Source of the DNA: Cunninghamia lanceolata
Lineage: Eukaryota; Streptophyta; Pinopsida; Cupressales; Cupressaceae
Length of the DNA: 64,000 nucleotides
NCBI GenBank assembly: GCA_027924645.1
Contig: BSBN01001017.1
Location: 6,040,501 to 6,104,500 of the forward strand
Reading direction: 5' to 3'
Position numbers and translations under genes: made by a program
Shown here: positions 1 to 11,266 of the stretch, piece after piece
Position numbering within the stretch: position 1 is the first letter of the stretch
Layout of the letters: each line of letters begins with the position of its first letter
Notes under the pieces: model-generated
Databases searched by the model: none
What the model saw: the letters and a program-made list of their open reading frames with translations, nothing else
Told to the model about the DNA's origin: nothing

Positions 1-2
1 CT

Positions 3-2321
3 AGTCCAACTCAAGATCAATACACTTTCATGCAACCCATCCCTAACATTTACCTTCTTTATGATCAAGATGATACCTATGAAGAAGCTATCCATGAGCA
101 CCTTGATCCTATCCATAATCCCATAACCATCCATGAGCAAGATATCCAAATTGCTCTTAATCATCCACCATCTAGCCCTATCCATAATGAGCAAACATCC
201 ACTTGTCATGATGAGACACTTGTCCCCCATGTAAGCATAAAAGATCAAACAAATAACTTGGATCTTAGTGAACACAATGCTAATCAAGATCCTAATGATT
301 CTTCTCCTTCACACACCATCAATCCATCTTATACTACCCAAGGATTCCCTATTATCACCCAACACATGACACATACCAATCCTCATGTTGTCCACAATAC
401 AAATCCAAATGTTTATCCTTCTGTCATATCTACCAATCCCTCTGTCACTTACCATGTCATGAATTCAATCCCAACTTCCCAACCATTTGCTACTATCAAT
501 CCGCTATCCACTTCCCATGTGATGCACACCCAATTGCCGCTTGTGTCTCAAGGACAGCAATCCTCCAACACATACATGTCACATACCAATCCTTCGACAT
601 ACATTGTGGGTACACAACCGCAACAAACAGTCACAACTCCATATATCCCACAACCGCAACCACAATATATCTCATACCATACTCCACCCCCTTCGCAACA
701 ACAACAATTATCTTCCGTAGATGTTCAACAGATGATCGATGAAAGGGTAGGACAAGGCAAGAAACCTTTCTCTCTTGAAAACATATGCGCTGGTCCATTT
801 GACAAGTCTCTTAATATGATACCTTTTCCGCCACATTTTGAAATCCCACAATTTGATAAGTACAAAGGGAAAGGAAATCTGGAAGACCATCTTCGAGCCT
901 TTTTTGTGGCATGTCTTGATGTCTCTTATGACGATACGTATCTTTTGAGACTATTTCCTCGAACCCTAGCAGGACAAGCTCTTGAATGGTTTTCTCATTT
1001 ACCCTCGAGCATTAAATCTTTTGCAGAATTGGCAAATAAATTTTGATCACATTTTGCCTTCAACATTGAACATGAGGTAAACATGAATGACCTTGTCAAC
1101 AACAAACAACGCCATGGCAAACCCTTTTCTTCCTTTACCCAACGATGGTGTAATATGGCTAGCAAATTATCATGGGAAATACCTGAGAAACAACAGCTTG
1201 ACATCTTTGTTCAAAATCTTCATCCTGAGTTGTCATTCCAATTACAATTGTAAAGTGCTAGCACCTTTGACGAACTAGTTTCCAAAGGAGTTATTATTGA
1301 ACGAGCTCTCATTGCTAAGGGAACTATCAAGATCTTTCGTGACAACAAAGATTCTCCTCAAAATTCCACCGATAAGTCTCACTTTTGGAACAAGAACAAG
1401 AATGTTGTAAATGATGGTATTGTAGACGCAAAGAATATTCAAACTATGAGAGCCCCCATCAACATTCAAGCAGCCTCTACACCAACACAACCTTTTCCAC
1501 AACGAAGAAACCAACGCCGAACTTCCAGTCCACGCTGATAATTTACACCATTAGTGGAACCCATGGAAGTTGTTTTTTGAAAGCTACTTCAAGTAGGAGA
1601 TATTACTCTACCTGATGCACCACCAAATGGCAAACCACTCTTTTGAGCTCCTTGGTACAAAGAAAATGAGTATTGTGATTACCATCGAGTTAAAGGACAC
1701 AAAACAAATGGTTGTATGCACTTAAAACATGTTATCCAAGACTGCATTGATCAAGGTTTAATCAACGTCACACCTTCAACGGCACAACCTGTCCAACAAT
1801 CAACATCAAACTATGATCTAGAGACTTTCAAGAATCCACTTCCATCTCATGATCAGACAAATAACCTTCATGTTGGAAATGCTATTCAGTATAACTATGA
1901 ATCGTCTACCATTGGCCGCATTGACCATGCTCACATTTCTACCATCACCGTCCAAGGGAGAGCACCTGATTGTGCCGTAACCACGCAAAGAGGTCGAGTT
2001 ACCGTTCAAGGAGCACCTCCACATCCTCCTCGACCTCTCTCTGACTATAACCTCTTGGATCACCTTAGCAAAACACCCGCGCACATATCTATTCTTGAGC
2101 TACTCCGCATATCCCCCACACATAAAGCTATCCTTGATAAAGCCTTACAAGAGTCTTCGGTGCCTAATAATATTAATATCACGCAATTCCAATCTATGGT
2201 CACTAGCATTGCAGCTCCTTGTCACTTAACCTTTTCTGACAAAGATCTTCAGCCTTCCATTCATCCTTCACATAACGAAGCCCTCCATATTGAAGTATTT
2301 GTTAAACAACGCCGTATCAAA
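3..2321 (+). pseudogene. gag: E1 gag (capsid domain and zinc-knuckle-like motif), decayed
   Basis: The frame is already open at position 3, so the true start lies upstream or is the ATG at 30. The first 240 codons are low complexity, rich in His, Pro, Asn, Ser and Thr, with a short Gln run near 690-710. The capsid-like retrotransposon gag domain starts near 830 and includes EDHLRAFF and ALEWF. A motif C-X2-H-X4-H-X4-C lies at 1674-1715, with the spacing of a retroviral zinc knuckle but His in place of the second Cys. In-frame stops occur at 1044 (TGA), near 1251 (TAA), near 1534-1539 and at about 1581 and 1644 (TGA). There is no frameshift up to the protease. The product would be the capsid and nucleic-acid-binding protein of the particle. 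Confidence 0.85.
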
Positions 2322-3203
2322 TGAGTCTTGATAGACGGGGGAGCTGGTCTTAATATATGTTCTTTGAAACTTATCAAGCAATTGGGATATTCTGAGAAAG
2401 ATGTTGACGCCTCTAAGGTTATTACCATCAGAGCATATGATGATGCTGAAAGAGATACCGAAGGGATTATCTTATTGCCTATTCAAGTTGGGCCGGTCAT
2501 TACAGAAACCCGCTGTCAAGTTCTTGATATTGATCTTCCTTACAACATCATCCTTGGTCGCCCTTGGATCCATACCCTTAAAGCAGTTCCCTCTACATAC
2601 CACCAATGCCTTAAATTTCCACATAAGGGTATTGAGGTTACCATTCAAGCCGATCCCAATTCATTTGAGTTTTGCCGTGCCTTTCAAGCTAAATATCAGA
2701 GTCTAAATCGCATTCCTATCAACATCGAGGTATATCTGTCTTCATCCTATATAAACCCATCTGACCTCCTCAAGCCCTCATCTAGCAAAGCCGCTTCCAA
2801 CCTCCATATCAAATATACTAAACATGGCCCTGGTGAATACAAATTACAAGAATCTTGTTGCGTTGGTACCCTTCCATTATCTCCTAAATCCCACGGTAAG
2901 CCTTCTACATCCAAGCCAACTTCATCCTCCGCTATCATCAAAGCTCCCCCTACAATGTTCATTAAAGGTGGATTCTTGGATGATGAAGACATTGATGATA
3001 TAAACTCCTGGATATTCTTTGATGAAAATGACCAAGTCCAACTTGAAGTAGAGCGATACAACAATGGGTTTCGTATCATAAAGAACATGGGCTATAAAGG
3101 ACATGGCGGCTTGGGATCACAGGAACAAGGACCTACTAAGCCCATTATTGTGTCTAAGAAGTTTAATAAGCAAGGCCTTGGTTACCAACCGGAGGTACCG
3201 TGA
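2322..3203 (+). pseudogene. pol: E1 protease followed by a G-patch domain
   Basis: Codons after the TGA at 2322-2324 encode an aspartic protease. The active-site motif is IDGGAGLN (Asp at 2334) and the flap-end motif is ILGRPWIH near 2550. Tat proteases commonly have DGG instead of the usual DTG or DSG. After a Ser/Pro/Lys-rich linker, an acidic stretch (LDDEDIDDI) leads to a G-patch at about 3063-3195 with the signature GF..IKNMGYKGHGGLG, QG, P and a final GLGYQP. G-patch domains bind nucleic acid or activate DEAH helicases in host proteins, and betaretroviruses carry one after protease. Here it is probably part of the polyprotein. The segment is open for 291 codons and ends at a TGA (3201). 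Confidence 0.85.
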
Positions 3204-3752
3204 CCCAAAGACATTAAGTGTATTTTCGATACTGACGTTGGACCTTCTTCGGTAGGAGAGACTGCTAATTTAGATACTATCGATGATTCCTCCCTTCATA
3301 TCACCGACCTCTTTCAAGAACATTCCATCTTCATGTTATCCATAGCCTCTTCTAGGCATCACGATTCCTCCATTCGCCTTTCACTCGTATATCCTGACCT
3401 CATCGATTGGGACCAACAGGGGGCACCGATATTAGATACATTTGAAAATGACGAAGCCATTGCAGAATTCATGGGTTTGAGACAAGGTATTCCACTAGGT
3501 GATCATAAAGCAGGTTTCATGATGGATTTACCTAAACTAGCATATTTTGGCAGAAGTATCAAATCCTTCAGTCGCAAAAGTGAAATAAACAAAATTCAAC
3601 AAAATAGGTCACTAGGTGAAAACTGAAAGGCGCCTCTTGACCGTGAAAAAGTAAAAATAAAGGACGTATCTGAAGGTGAAAACCTCTCTGAGGCACCTGA
3701 GGATGGGGGATTTGATCTTCCTGTTACCACTGATTACCATGAGAAATCAACT
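3204..3752 (+). pseudogene. pol: E1 protease-RT connecting region
   Basis: The same frame continues between the G-patch and RT with no domain I recognise. It contains an open stretch of 97 codons at 3333-3626 with FMGLRQGIPLGDHKAGF-type sequence. A similar piece is found in N1 (near 18840-19030, with IPLDVFSTDEAIIEFLGAY), so the region is conserved between the two Tat elements. Stops fall at 3201 and 3624, both TGA. Confidence 0.6.
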
Positions 3753-5220
3753 GTGCTAGTTGAAAAATCACAAGACATGAACTTGGGAACAGAGCAGAAT
3801 CCGAAGATCACTTTTTTGGCAGCATCACTATCAGAGCAAGAACGAAGCAACTTCACAACATTTTTTATGAGAAGAGCTATAAATTTTGCATGGACTTATG
3901 CAGACATGCCAGGTTTGGATCCTTCACTTGTGGTACATCATTTAGCAGTATTTCCTGATGCAAAGCCCATCAAACAAAAATTACGCAAAATGCATCCACA
4001 AGTCGCCTTATTGGTCAAAGCAGAAATTCAAAAACTGTTAGAAGCAAAATTTATAAAGCCTATTGATTATCCAGAATGGGTTTCAAATTTGGTACCTGTA
4101 GCAAAACCAGATGGACGTGTTCATTGCTGCACAGACTTTAGAGATCTTAACAAAGCCTGTCCTAAGGACGATTTTCCACTACCAAGCATAGACAACATTG
4201 TAGATCTTACAGCCAGACATGAAATGCTATCTTTGATGGATGGATTTTCAGGTTATAATCAAATCAGAATAGCAGAGGAGGATCAAGATAAAACATCTTT
4301 TATTTGTCCATGGGGCACATATTGCTGGGTTGTAATGCCTTTTGGTCTCAAAAATGTTGGAGCCACCTATCAATGAGCCATGACAGTTATTTTTCATGAC
4401 CTTTTTCATACTATCATGGAAGACTATGTTGATGACATCCTAGGAAAATCTAAGACAAGAGAAGGACATCTACAAGTATTGGCACAAATCTTTCATCGAT
4501 TAGAAAAATACCAAGTCAGATTAAATCCAAAGAAGTGTGTATTTGGTGTAACATCAAGAAAACTGTTGGGATATATTGTGTCTCGACGAGGAATAGAAGT
4601 AGACCCAACTAAGGTAAAAGCCATCATAGAAATGCCTCCACCAATGAATCTTAAACACCTTCGCAGTTTACAAGGTAGGCTACAATCTATCCGCAGATTT
4701 ATCTCACAACTAGCAGATAAATGTCATCCTTTTCAGCATCTTCTTCGTAAGAGTGAACCTTTTAAGTGGGATGAAAAGTGTCAACAGGCTTTTGATAAGA
4801 TAAAGGAATACTTGGCAACACCTCCTGTGTTAGTACCTCTGATATCTGACCGTCCATTATTGCTCTATATATCATCAACAACTGTAGCATTGGGTGCCCT
4901 TCTAGCTCAACATGATGATTCAGGAAAGGAACAAGCCATCTACTACATTAGCAGAACCCTTGTGGGATATGAACTCAATTACTCATTCATGGAAAAAGCT
5001 TGTTTAGCATTAGTGTTCGCTTCCCAAAAGTTGCGACACTATATGTTGAACCAAACAACAAAGCTCATCTCTAATGTGGATCCCCTCAAGTATCTCCTTT
5101 CAAAAGCACTTCTCACAGGGAGATTAGCAAAATGGGTTATGATCTTAAGTGAATTTGACATACAATATGTGAACCGCAAAGCTATCAAAGGACAAGTTAT
5201 TGTTGATCAATTAGCTGAAG
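3753..5220 (+). pseudogene. pol: E1 reverse transcriptase and RNase H
   Basis: RT spans about 3960-4700 and RNase H about 4750-5220. RT motifs seen are WVSNLVPVAKPDGR, TDFRDLNKACPKD, LSLMDGFSGYNQI, MPFGLKN and the catalytic YVDD at 4425-4436. The RNase H part has LLLYISSTTVALGALLAQHD and YYISRTL, typical of the gypsy RT-associated RNase H. The frame is broken by one TGA at 4374-4376, directly between two conserved RT motifs. The product would copy the element RNA into DNA in the cytoplasmic particle. Confidence 0.9.
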
Positions 5221-5279
5221 CACCCATCACAGACATTCAGCCAATATATCCAGAATTCCCTGATGAAGGATTGTTTAAT

Positions 5280-5690
5280 TTAAATTCTCCAACACGATGG
5301 CAGCTATATTTTGATGGATCATACACACAACATGGGTCTGGAGCAGGCATCTTGTTTGTTACTCCTCAAGGAGATTGTATACCTAAATCATACAGAATAG
5401 CATTCCCATGTACCAACAACATAGTAGAGTATGAAGCTTTAATCATAGGCTTGCACATGGCAGTACAATGGGCTATCAAACAGTTACAAGTTTTTGGTGA
5501 TTCTCAACTAGTTATCAAATAGGTTCTAGATGAATATCAAACAAAAGATGAAAAGCTTCTTCCATACAAGCTAATGGTTGACGATTTCAAGAAATATTTT
5601 GACAATATTACCTTTGAGCAAATTCCAAGACTACAAAATAGAGCAGCAAATGCCATGGCTATGATTGGATCTCTTTTAGACATGCCATCT
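5280..5690 (+). pseudogene. pol: E1 second (archaeal-type) RNase H
   Basis: A second RNase H domain follows the first. Catalytic positions visible are Asp in LYFDGSY (near 5311), Glu in VEYEALIIGL and Asp in FGDSQLVIK; a later RAANAMA stretch stands where the fourth acidic residue is often found. A TAG at 5520-5522 lies just after the third motif. This additional RNase H, placed between RT-RNase H and integrase, assigns the element to the Tat lineage and probably helped remove the RNA template or primers. Confidence 0.85.
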
Positions 5691-5799
5691 AACACCCATA
5701 AATGTGAATTCTTGGTCGAACAGCTTTTGATCCCAGCATTTGAAGTTCCACAGTCTGAGCTCATATGTGAAATTGTTGGTCCCAACTCATCGTGGTACA

Positions 5800-7049
5800 A
5801 GGATATATATGAGTATCTCCGTAATCAAACCTTTCCATTTCAACTATCCAACACCCAGCGCAAAACCTTTATCCGTCGAGCCTCTTGTTATACTATCTTA
5901 GGAGACACCCTTTATCGTCGGCGTCTTGATGGTATCCTTCTTAGATGTCTTGATTCTGAGGAAGCGAAAATAGCCTTACGTGAAGTACATGAAGGTGTCT
6001 GCGGTTCACATTCCGCTGGCCCTGGCCTTGTTAAGAAACTTCTACGAGTAGGATACTATTGGCCAACTATGGAAAAAAATGCCCAGCAATTTGCAAAGTG
6101 ATGTATACAATGTCAGAAACATAGAGATCTAATACATGCACCAGCACATGAGCTTCAGCCTATTGTCACTCCATGGCCTTTTTCACAATGGGGACTTGAT
6201 CTCGTAGGTAAAATCCATCCTACTTCATCCAACGGTCATAAGTTTATTATTACTGCCACTGAGTATTTCACAAAGTGGGTAGAAGCCATACCAATGACCT
6301 ATATCACAGGTAAACAAATAGCCAAATTCATCTTACATTATATTATCTGCCATTATGGAGTTCCTCAAGCTATTGTCACAGACAATGGTCGCCCTTTCAA
6401 GAACCAAGAGGTTAGAGATCTTTGTAACAAGTTTCATATCCAACATAGATTCTCTACGCCTTATTATCCTCAGAGCAATGGTCAAGCTGAAGCCTCTAAT
6501 AAAACAATCATCAAGATCCTTAAAAAGACTGTTAATGAAGTTGGTCGAGATTGGCATCTACAACTGCATCCTGCATTATGGGCATATAGAACAAGCATCA
6601 GAACTCCCACTGGAGCCACACCCTATGCTCTCGTGTATGGCACTGAAGCTATTTTACCTATCGAGGTTGAGATCCCCTCTTTGCGCATATCCCTGCAACA
6701 TACTATCTCAGATGAAGAATATCGAGTATCCAGACTCCATGATCTTGAGCTATTAGATGAACGCCGCCTTATAGCCTTGAACCATCTTTAAGTCTACCAA
6801 AATCAGCTACGCCGTAGCTACAACAAAAAGATCAGAGAATGCAGATTTCAAGTTGGCGACCTTGTCCTTATAGAAAATCAAAGGAATCAACAACATCGAG
6901 AGAAACAGGGCAAGTTTGAACCAAATTGGCTTGGTCCTTTCATTATCACAGCAGTCTATGGATCGGGTGCCTACACTCTGTCAACACCTGAAGGCATTCC
7001 CTTAGATGAACCAGTCAACAGCATTCATCTCAAGAAGTTTTATCGATGA
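5800..7049 (+). pseudogene. pol: E1 integrase
   Basis: The zinc-binding N-terminal part has the His pair near 5985-6010 and the Cys pair CIQC just after a TGA at 6099-6101. The catalytic core keeps all three acidic residues: Asp at 6198 (WGLDL), Asp at 6381 (TDNG) and Glu at 6489 (GQAEA), with the second and third separated by 35 residues as in active integrases. A TAA at 6789-6791 cuts off the C-terminal part, which continues in frame with GDLVLIENQ and GKFEPNWLGPF to the natural end at 7047-7049. No chromodomain follows. Confidence 0.9.
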
Positions 7050-7643
7050 ATCTCAGCTATCCCTAAAAAAAAAAAAAACATGAGATAAATAATCCATCCT
7101 CTAGTGAAAACCTGGTGAACAGGCGCCTTGGATAAGTACCATAGTGAAAACTTGGCAAATAGGCACTATGTGTAGTGACCAGCTTCCCTCATCTATCTGG
7201 TTCGTTTGATCACATTTCCCCATTTCATCTTGTATAGTCCATAATCACAATCCACCTCGCAATGCCATACATAGCCTTTCGTCTTTGCCAATGCTAGCTA
7301 TCATATTTGAGACATTGTCACGATACTTATATCTTTTGGCACCTTAGCATCTTGGCCACATCCTTTCTACATTGTCGCTTTTGCATAATAAACCTCATCC
7401 CGCACTGGGGGCATTTGTTGAGTCTTATTTGGAAGTGGATACTGCTATCTCTAGCTCATAACAAATCAAACAACTCAGCTTACAACACAGCAAACCTTAT
7501 CAACTTCAGCCATGTCATATATCCAACGACAAATGTGACCTAACGACTTGCAACCAGGACCTATATCTTCGCAATCTATCCACATTCATCCAACAATCGC
7601 AATAAACATCGCTTGATCAAACATCCAACCAATTAGCGACATC

Positions 7644-7947
7644 AATAAGAACTACATCCAGCTCTATCGTTGACACCTTGATCCCATGGATACAGGGTAT
7701 GTAGGCAATCTGAGATGCGAAGGAAGCACTCTGATTCAGGCTAAGATGATAGCCCCTCTCATCAGTCATCTTTCATCTTTCTTCTAAACATCATTCGATC
7801 TTTCCACTCACATTCTTCTATCTTTCATCACTTACATCATCAATAAAACTCAGAACTACATCTCATTTCCATCGTTAAGTGCCTTGATCCCGTGGATACA
7901 GGGTATGTAGGCAGTCTGGAGTACGAAGGAAGTGCCTAGATTCAGGC
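7644..7947 (+). repeat. Direct duplication in the E1 3' region
   Basis: The segment 7644-7741 recurs at 7843-7947 with changes. Both share the core GGATACAGGGTATGTAGGCA followed by a GAAGGAAG element and ATTCAGGC. The offset is about 205 bp. Confidence 0.8.
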
Positions 7948-9010
7948 ACAGACAATTTTCCTCTTTCTCCTCATCAATAAACAACTTCTTCCAATCAATC
8001 TATCATTCAATCAATCCATTCCTCCAATCAAATCATCAAATCAAGCCAATCTATCAATCAATCAAAATCACATTAATCCAATCCATATTATCCCATCAAT
8101 AACATCAAGCTCAAATCAAATCAATCCTTCAAATTCATCAATCACATTCATATTAATCAATTTCCTTCAATCAAATCATCCATTCATCAAATCAAATCAA
8201 TCCAAAGAATCAAAGCAATGATCAAAGTGCAAGCACATCCTTAATCCATACCAATCAAGTTAATCAATCAAGCCAAGTTATCCAATTGCAATAAATGGTC
8301 TTGATCCTAGCCTTGTTGTAAGCCAAATCAATTAGTCAATCAACCAACCAACTCAGTAAACAACCTTGTGTTGATCTAGGGATATAGCTTTCCCCGCAAT
8401 GACAACACTCTCAACTATCGTCACTCAAACAATCAATCATTGGTTTACAGCTTGACAAGGGTAATACTTTGTTTGTTTTTGTATCATTTGTGCTTGCTTG
8501 CTTGCTTGCTTGTGTGTGTTATCATTTTATCTTGCATTTGTATCACATCTGTAAATTTCTAGCTAATATTCATATCTTGTGTATGTTGGAATAGATTTTT
8601 GCACTATTCTTTGCATCTAAGGTCATATCATACCTTTTATGCATTAGGACTTCAATGTTCTAAGTTTTCTTCCTCATACGTCAGACAAGGTTGTATTCTG
8701 CTGGGGCACAAGGCACATTGTCACCTTGGTCCTTATACCTTGGTGCATAATGTCTAGTGCTATATCAAACATCATGGTTCCTCACTTTCATTGCAGCCTA
8801 ACGCATCATTCTATTTCTTCTATCTATCCCCTTATCTTTCTTTTGTAGCCAAACCATTTCTTTTTGAGAGCCTACCCATGTTTGCCCAACCCACCTATCC
8901 TCTCGAGGGGGCATCATCATCCTATCTCCATATCATTTTCCTCTATCCATACCTTAACTTCTTTGAAATGATGTTACTCAACATAAAGCTCATCACCTCG
9001 AACATCATCT

Positions 9011-9025
9011 CAAAGAGGGGCAAAA
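9011..9025 (+). other. E1 polypurine tract
   Basis: CAAAGAGGGGCAAAA stands immediately before the TG that starts the LTR. This is the expected primer site for plus-strand DNA synthesis and fixes the LTR start at 9026. Confidence 0.85.
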
Positions 9026-9151
9026 TGTAGACACCCAAAATTGTCCCAACTTTGTCCATGTCTAGCACCGCCTTGTCAAAAACATTATCTTAGACATCAT
9101 GTAACATTTTATCCTAAATCCCACTCTTAATCCCATTTATCCAGTAGCCAA

Positions 9152-9436
9152 TTAATTAAATAAATTTTATTTATTTAATTAAATCCCATTCAATCCCATC
9201 CTTATCCCACTTAGCCAATTAATTAAATAAATTTTATTTATTTAATTAATTCCACATCATATCCCAATCATATCCTATCCTCATCCCAATTAATTAAATA
9301 AATTTTATTTATTTAATTAATTTCCACATCATATCTTATCCCATCCTATTCATTTATCCAATTAATTAAATAAATTTTATTTATTTAATTAATATTCAAC
9401 TCATATCACAACTAATTCAAATATTTTATTTGAATT
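9152..9436. repeat. Array of four near-identical 31 bp hairpins plus a fifth palindrome
   Basis: Hairpins occur at 9152-9182, 9219-9249, 9290-9320 and 9362-9392. Each has 13 bp perfect arms (TTAATTAAATAAA and its complement) around the loop TTTTA. A fifth palindrome with different arms (AATTCAAATA) is at 9414-9436. Spacers are rich in CCCATCC/CATATCCCA and are also repeated. The array lies in the U3 part of the E1 LTR. Confidence 0.95.
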
Positions 9437-9691
9437 AAGTCCTCATCTTTCATCACATTCCAACACTTGTCCAGTCAATCATGTGTTACAACTTTTATCC
9501 TTCACATGCACAACTAATGGGACCTAATTTTAGTATTTATCTACACAAGCACACCTAAGCTTTATCTTCCCTTGCCACATGTCAATTGACTACAATTTCT
9601 TAATGTGCAAGGAAACCTAACTTAATCCTATCCATCCATTTCATCTAAAGCCCTAATTGATCCTAGCCATCCATTTGAATCAAGCCTTTCC

Positions 9692-9698
9692 TATAAAA
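9692..9698 (+). promoter_or_regulatory. TATA box of the E1 LTR
   Basis: TATAAAA in the context CCTTTCCTATAAAACAAG. The GAGACATTAGAGAA-type sequence just downstream is partly duplicated (near 9711 and 9741), so transcription start and R would be expected around 9720-9730. Confidence 0.65.
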
Positions 9699-10069
9699 CA
9701 AGCCTCTCTTGAGACATTAGAGAAGAGATTAGGAGGGCGACATTAGAGAATAGATTAGAGAGGAGAGGATTCAGGATTCTTCTTCATGCAACCTCACTCT
9801 GCTGAATTTTCATCTCAAGCCATTATCCATCATCTTCAATCCATCTAGCTTGCATCTATCAACCATCAAGCATCCATCATCTATCTCCTTATCAACGTTA
9901 TGCTGCGGAATCGAGCAACCAACACAACAAAGCGATCAATCAATCAAACTCATCTTGCATCTTTGAGGTATTGAATTATTTGGGTTTAGGTTATGCATTT
10001 CATTGTTTGAATCATTTCCATTTATAAATCCAAATTTTTTGATATACAAGACCGACTATACTCCCATGG

Positions 10070-11266
10070 ATGTCTTCAGAGGTGGAACATCCACAGAAAG
10101 AGAATGAACCCTTTGATTTTAAATCATTGTTTACATTGGACCCAACCAAACCAAAGAGGAGGGCAAGGACAATCTCTATAGTAAAGAGGGATGCAGCTAC
10201 AAGGAAAAGAACAACTCAAATAGTTGTACCGACAGTAAATAAGGCCAAAGGAGAAATAAGGCCTGATGAGTTTCAAATAACCACCATTGATTTAGGCCAT
10301 ATCATCGAGGAACAAGAGATCCAAAGATTGAGGGACAACAATGATGCGATAGAGGCCGGAATAAAGAAGGCAAAAGCCAAAAAGAAGATGTACAAGGAGC
10401 AAGTAGCCCAATTATAGGCTTTTGTGAAAGGGTTGGTAGCACCAACTAATATCCAGATCAAAGATAATGTATCATTGATATTGATATCCCAAGAAGAGAT
10501 AGCTGCATTGGATGTGCAGAAGCACCATGCACAAGTAATGGATAAATGGTTCACTAAATTTTTGGGTGAAGGTGAACAGGTAATAAAGACCTCATTGGTC
10601 AATTGGGACATGCTCAACAATTTGAAGAGCAAGGCTGATAGATTGAAAAAAGAGGTTGGCCAGAGGCTAATAAAGAGTGGTAGACATTTGACTGCACTCA
10701 AAGAGATGAGGAAGGTAGACATTAGCACCCTCATGGCCAAGAATGTCCTGACACCCAAAACATTGCCATTACTAGATAATTGGTTTGAAGATGTAAAGTT
10801 TGAGGTGGATATCTTGAAGAGGTGTAATGCTAAAACCATGGACATCAGTGTTAAAGCACATGAGCTCTTGTTAGAAGAGCTAGGAATTTTGGAGGCCCTT
10901 GAGGGTGAAGTAGAAGGGAAAATAGAAAATCAAGATGAAGATTTTGCTACCAAGGCATTTAGGGATAATTTCATCCTTGTAGCAAAAGATCCTATTCAAC
11001 ATTTTTCTGAGGCTACCATTGATAAAGCCATGTGGATGAAGGCTAAGATAGAGAAGTATAATGAAGAACATGATAGCTAGACAAATAAGTGGGTAACTTT
11101 GCACGAACAACTGAAGACTCAAGAACATGCTGCTGTAAAGGCAAAGGTACCAAATAGAGCAGAGATAGACAAATCTATCTAGGCATATGAGCTTATCTAG
11201 GGCATTGGATGCAAAATAACTAAAGAGCCATCCACAGATGAGGAATCAGATCAAAATGCAGAGTGA
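10070..11266 (+). pseudogene. Decayed Lys/Glu-rich ORF of unknown function
   Basis: A single frame from the ATG at 10070 to TGA at 11264-11266, about 398 codons. It is interrupted by exactly four stops, all TAG (10415, 11078, 11180, 11198). The predicted protein is rich in Lys and Glu, with heptad-like Leu/Ile spacing suggesting coiled coils (about residues 75-115 and 190-330), and a basic Pro/Lys/Arg segment near residue 30. I recognise no domain. The frame is also open a little upstream, so the ATG is not certain. It stands directly downstream of the E1 LTR and upstream of an LTR-like segment, so it may be an accessory ORF or gag-like ORF of another retroelement cut by E1. All-TAG decay points to a methylated element gene rather than a live host gene. 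Confidence 0.6.

Larger units (their letters stand above)
7050..9025 (+). other. E1 3' non-coding region between pol and LTR
   Basis: About 2 kb without a coding frame. It contains an A13 run near 7063-7077, two short related motifs at 7100-7170, a direct duplication of about 100 bp (7644-7741 and 7843-7947), a stretch of ATCA/CAAT-type degenerate simple sequence at about 7970-8320, and a (GCTT)n run near 8491-8513. Long non-coding or extra-ORF regions between pol and the 3' LTR are known from Tat elements. I see no extra ORF here. Confidence 0.7.
1..10048 (+). mobile_element. E1: Tat-type Ty3/gypsy LTR retrotransposon, 5' end outside window
   Basis: One reading frame (codon starts at multiples of 3) runs from position 3 to a natural stop at 7047-7049 and carries gag, protease, G-patch, RT, RNase H, a second RNase H and integrase in that order. 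The second RNase H between RT-RNase H and integrase is the known hallmark of the plant Tat lineage. A 2 kb non-coding 3' region, a polypurine tract at 9011-9025 and a 3' LTR from 9026 follow. The frame is interrupted only by point stop codons, so this is an inactive but nearly full-length internal region. The 5' LTR and primer site are not in the window, so no target duplication can be checked. The right end at 10048 is provisional. Confidence 0.85.
9026..10048 (+). repeat. E1 3' LTR (right end provisional)
   Basis: It starts TGTAGACACCC just after the polypurine tract. A TATA box lies at 9692-9698, about 670 bp into the LTR, giving a U3 of plausible size. The U3 contains a palindrome array. 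I place the end at ATACA (10048) because it is the last TG..CA-compatible end before the downstream ORF, but no second LTR is in the window to confirm it. Confidence 0.6.

Noticed and set aside
5537..5800. 87-codon minus-strand ORF opposite the E1 second RNase H
   Set aside because: Shadow of the sense pol frame; no domain and no independent support.
8791..9030. 79-codon ORF just before the E1 LTR
   Set aside because: Runs into the polypurine tract, hydrophobic by base composition, with no recognisable feature.
9152..9436. CRISPR-like or MITE-like reading of the palindrome array
   Set aside because: Plant LTR context, repeats are palindromic hairpins with related AT-rich spacers, no terminal structure or target duplication of each unit.
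10049..10053. AGACC as a target duplication of E1
   Set aside because: The left end of E1 is outside the window, so it cannot be tested.
10273..10845. 190-codon minus-strand ORF, the longest antisense ORF in the left part
   Set aside because: Opposite the Lys/Glu-rich ORF; codons complementary to Lys and Glu give a Leu/Phe/Ser-rich shadow that only looks membrane-like.
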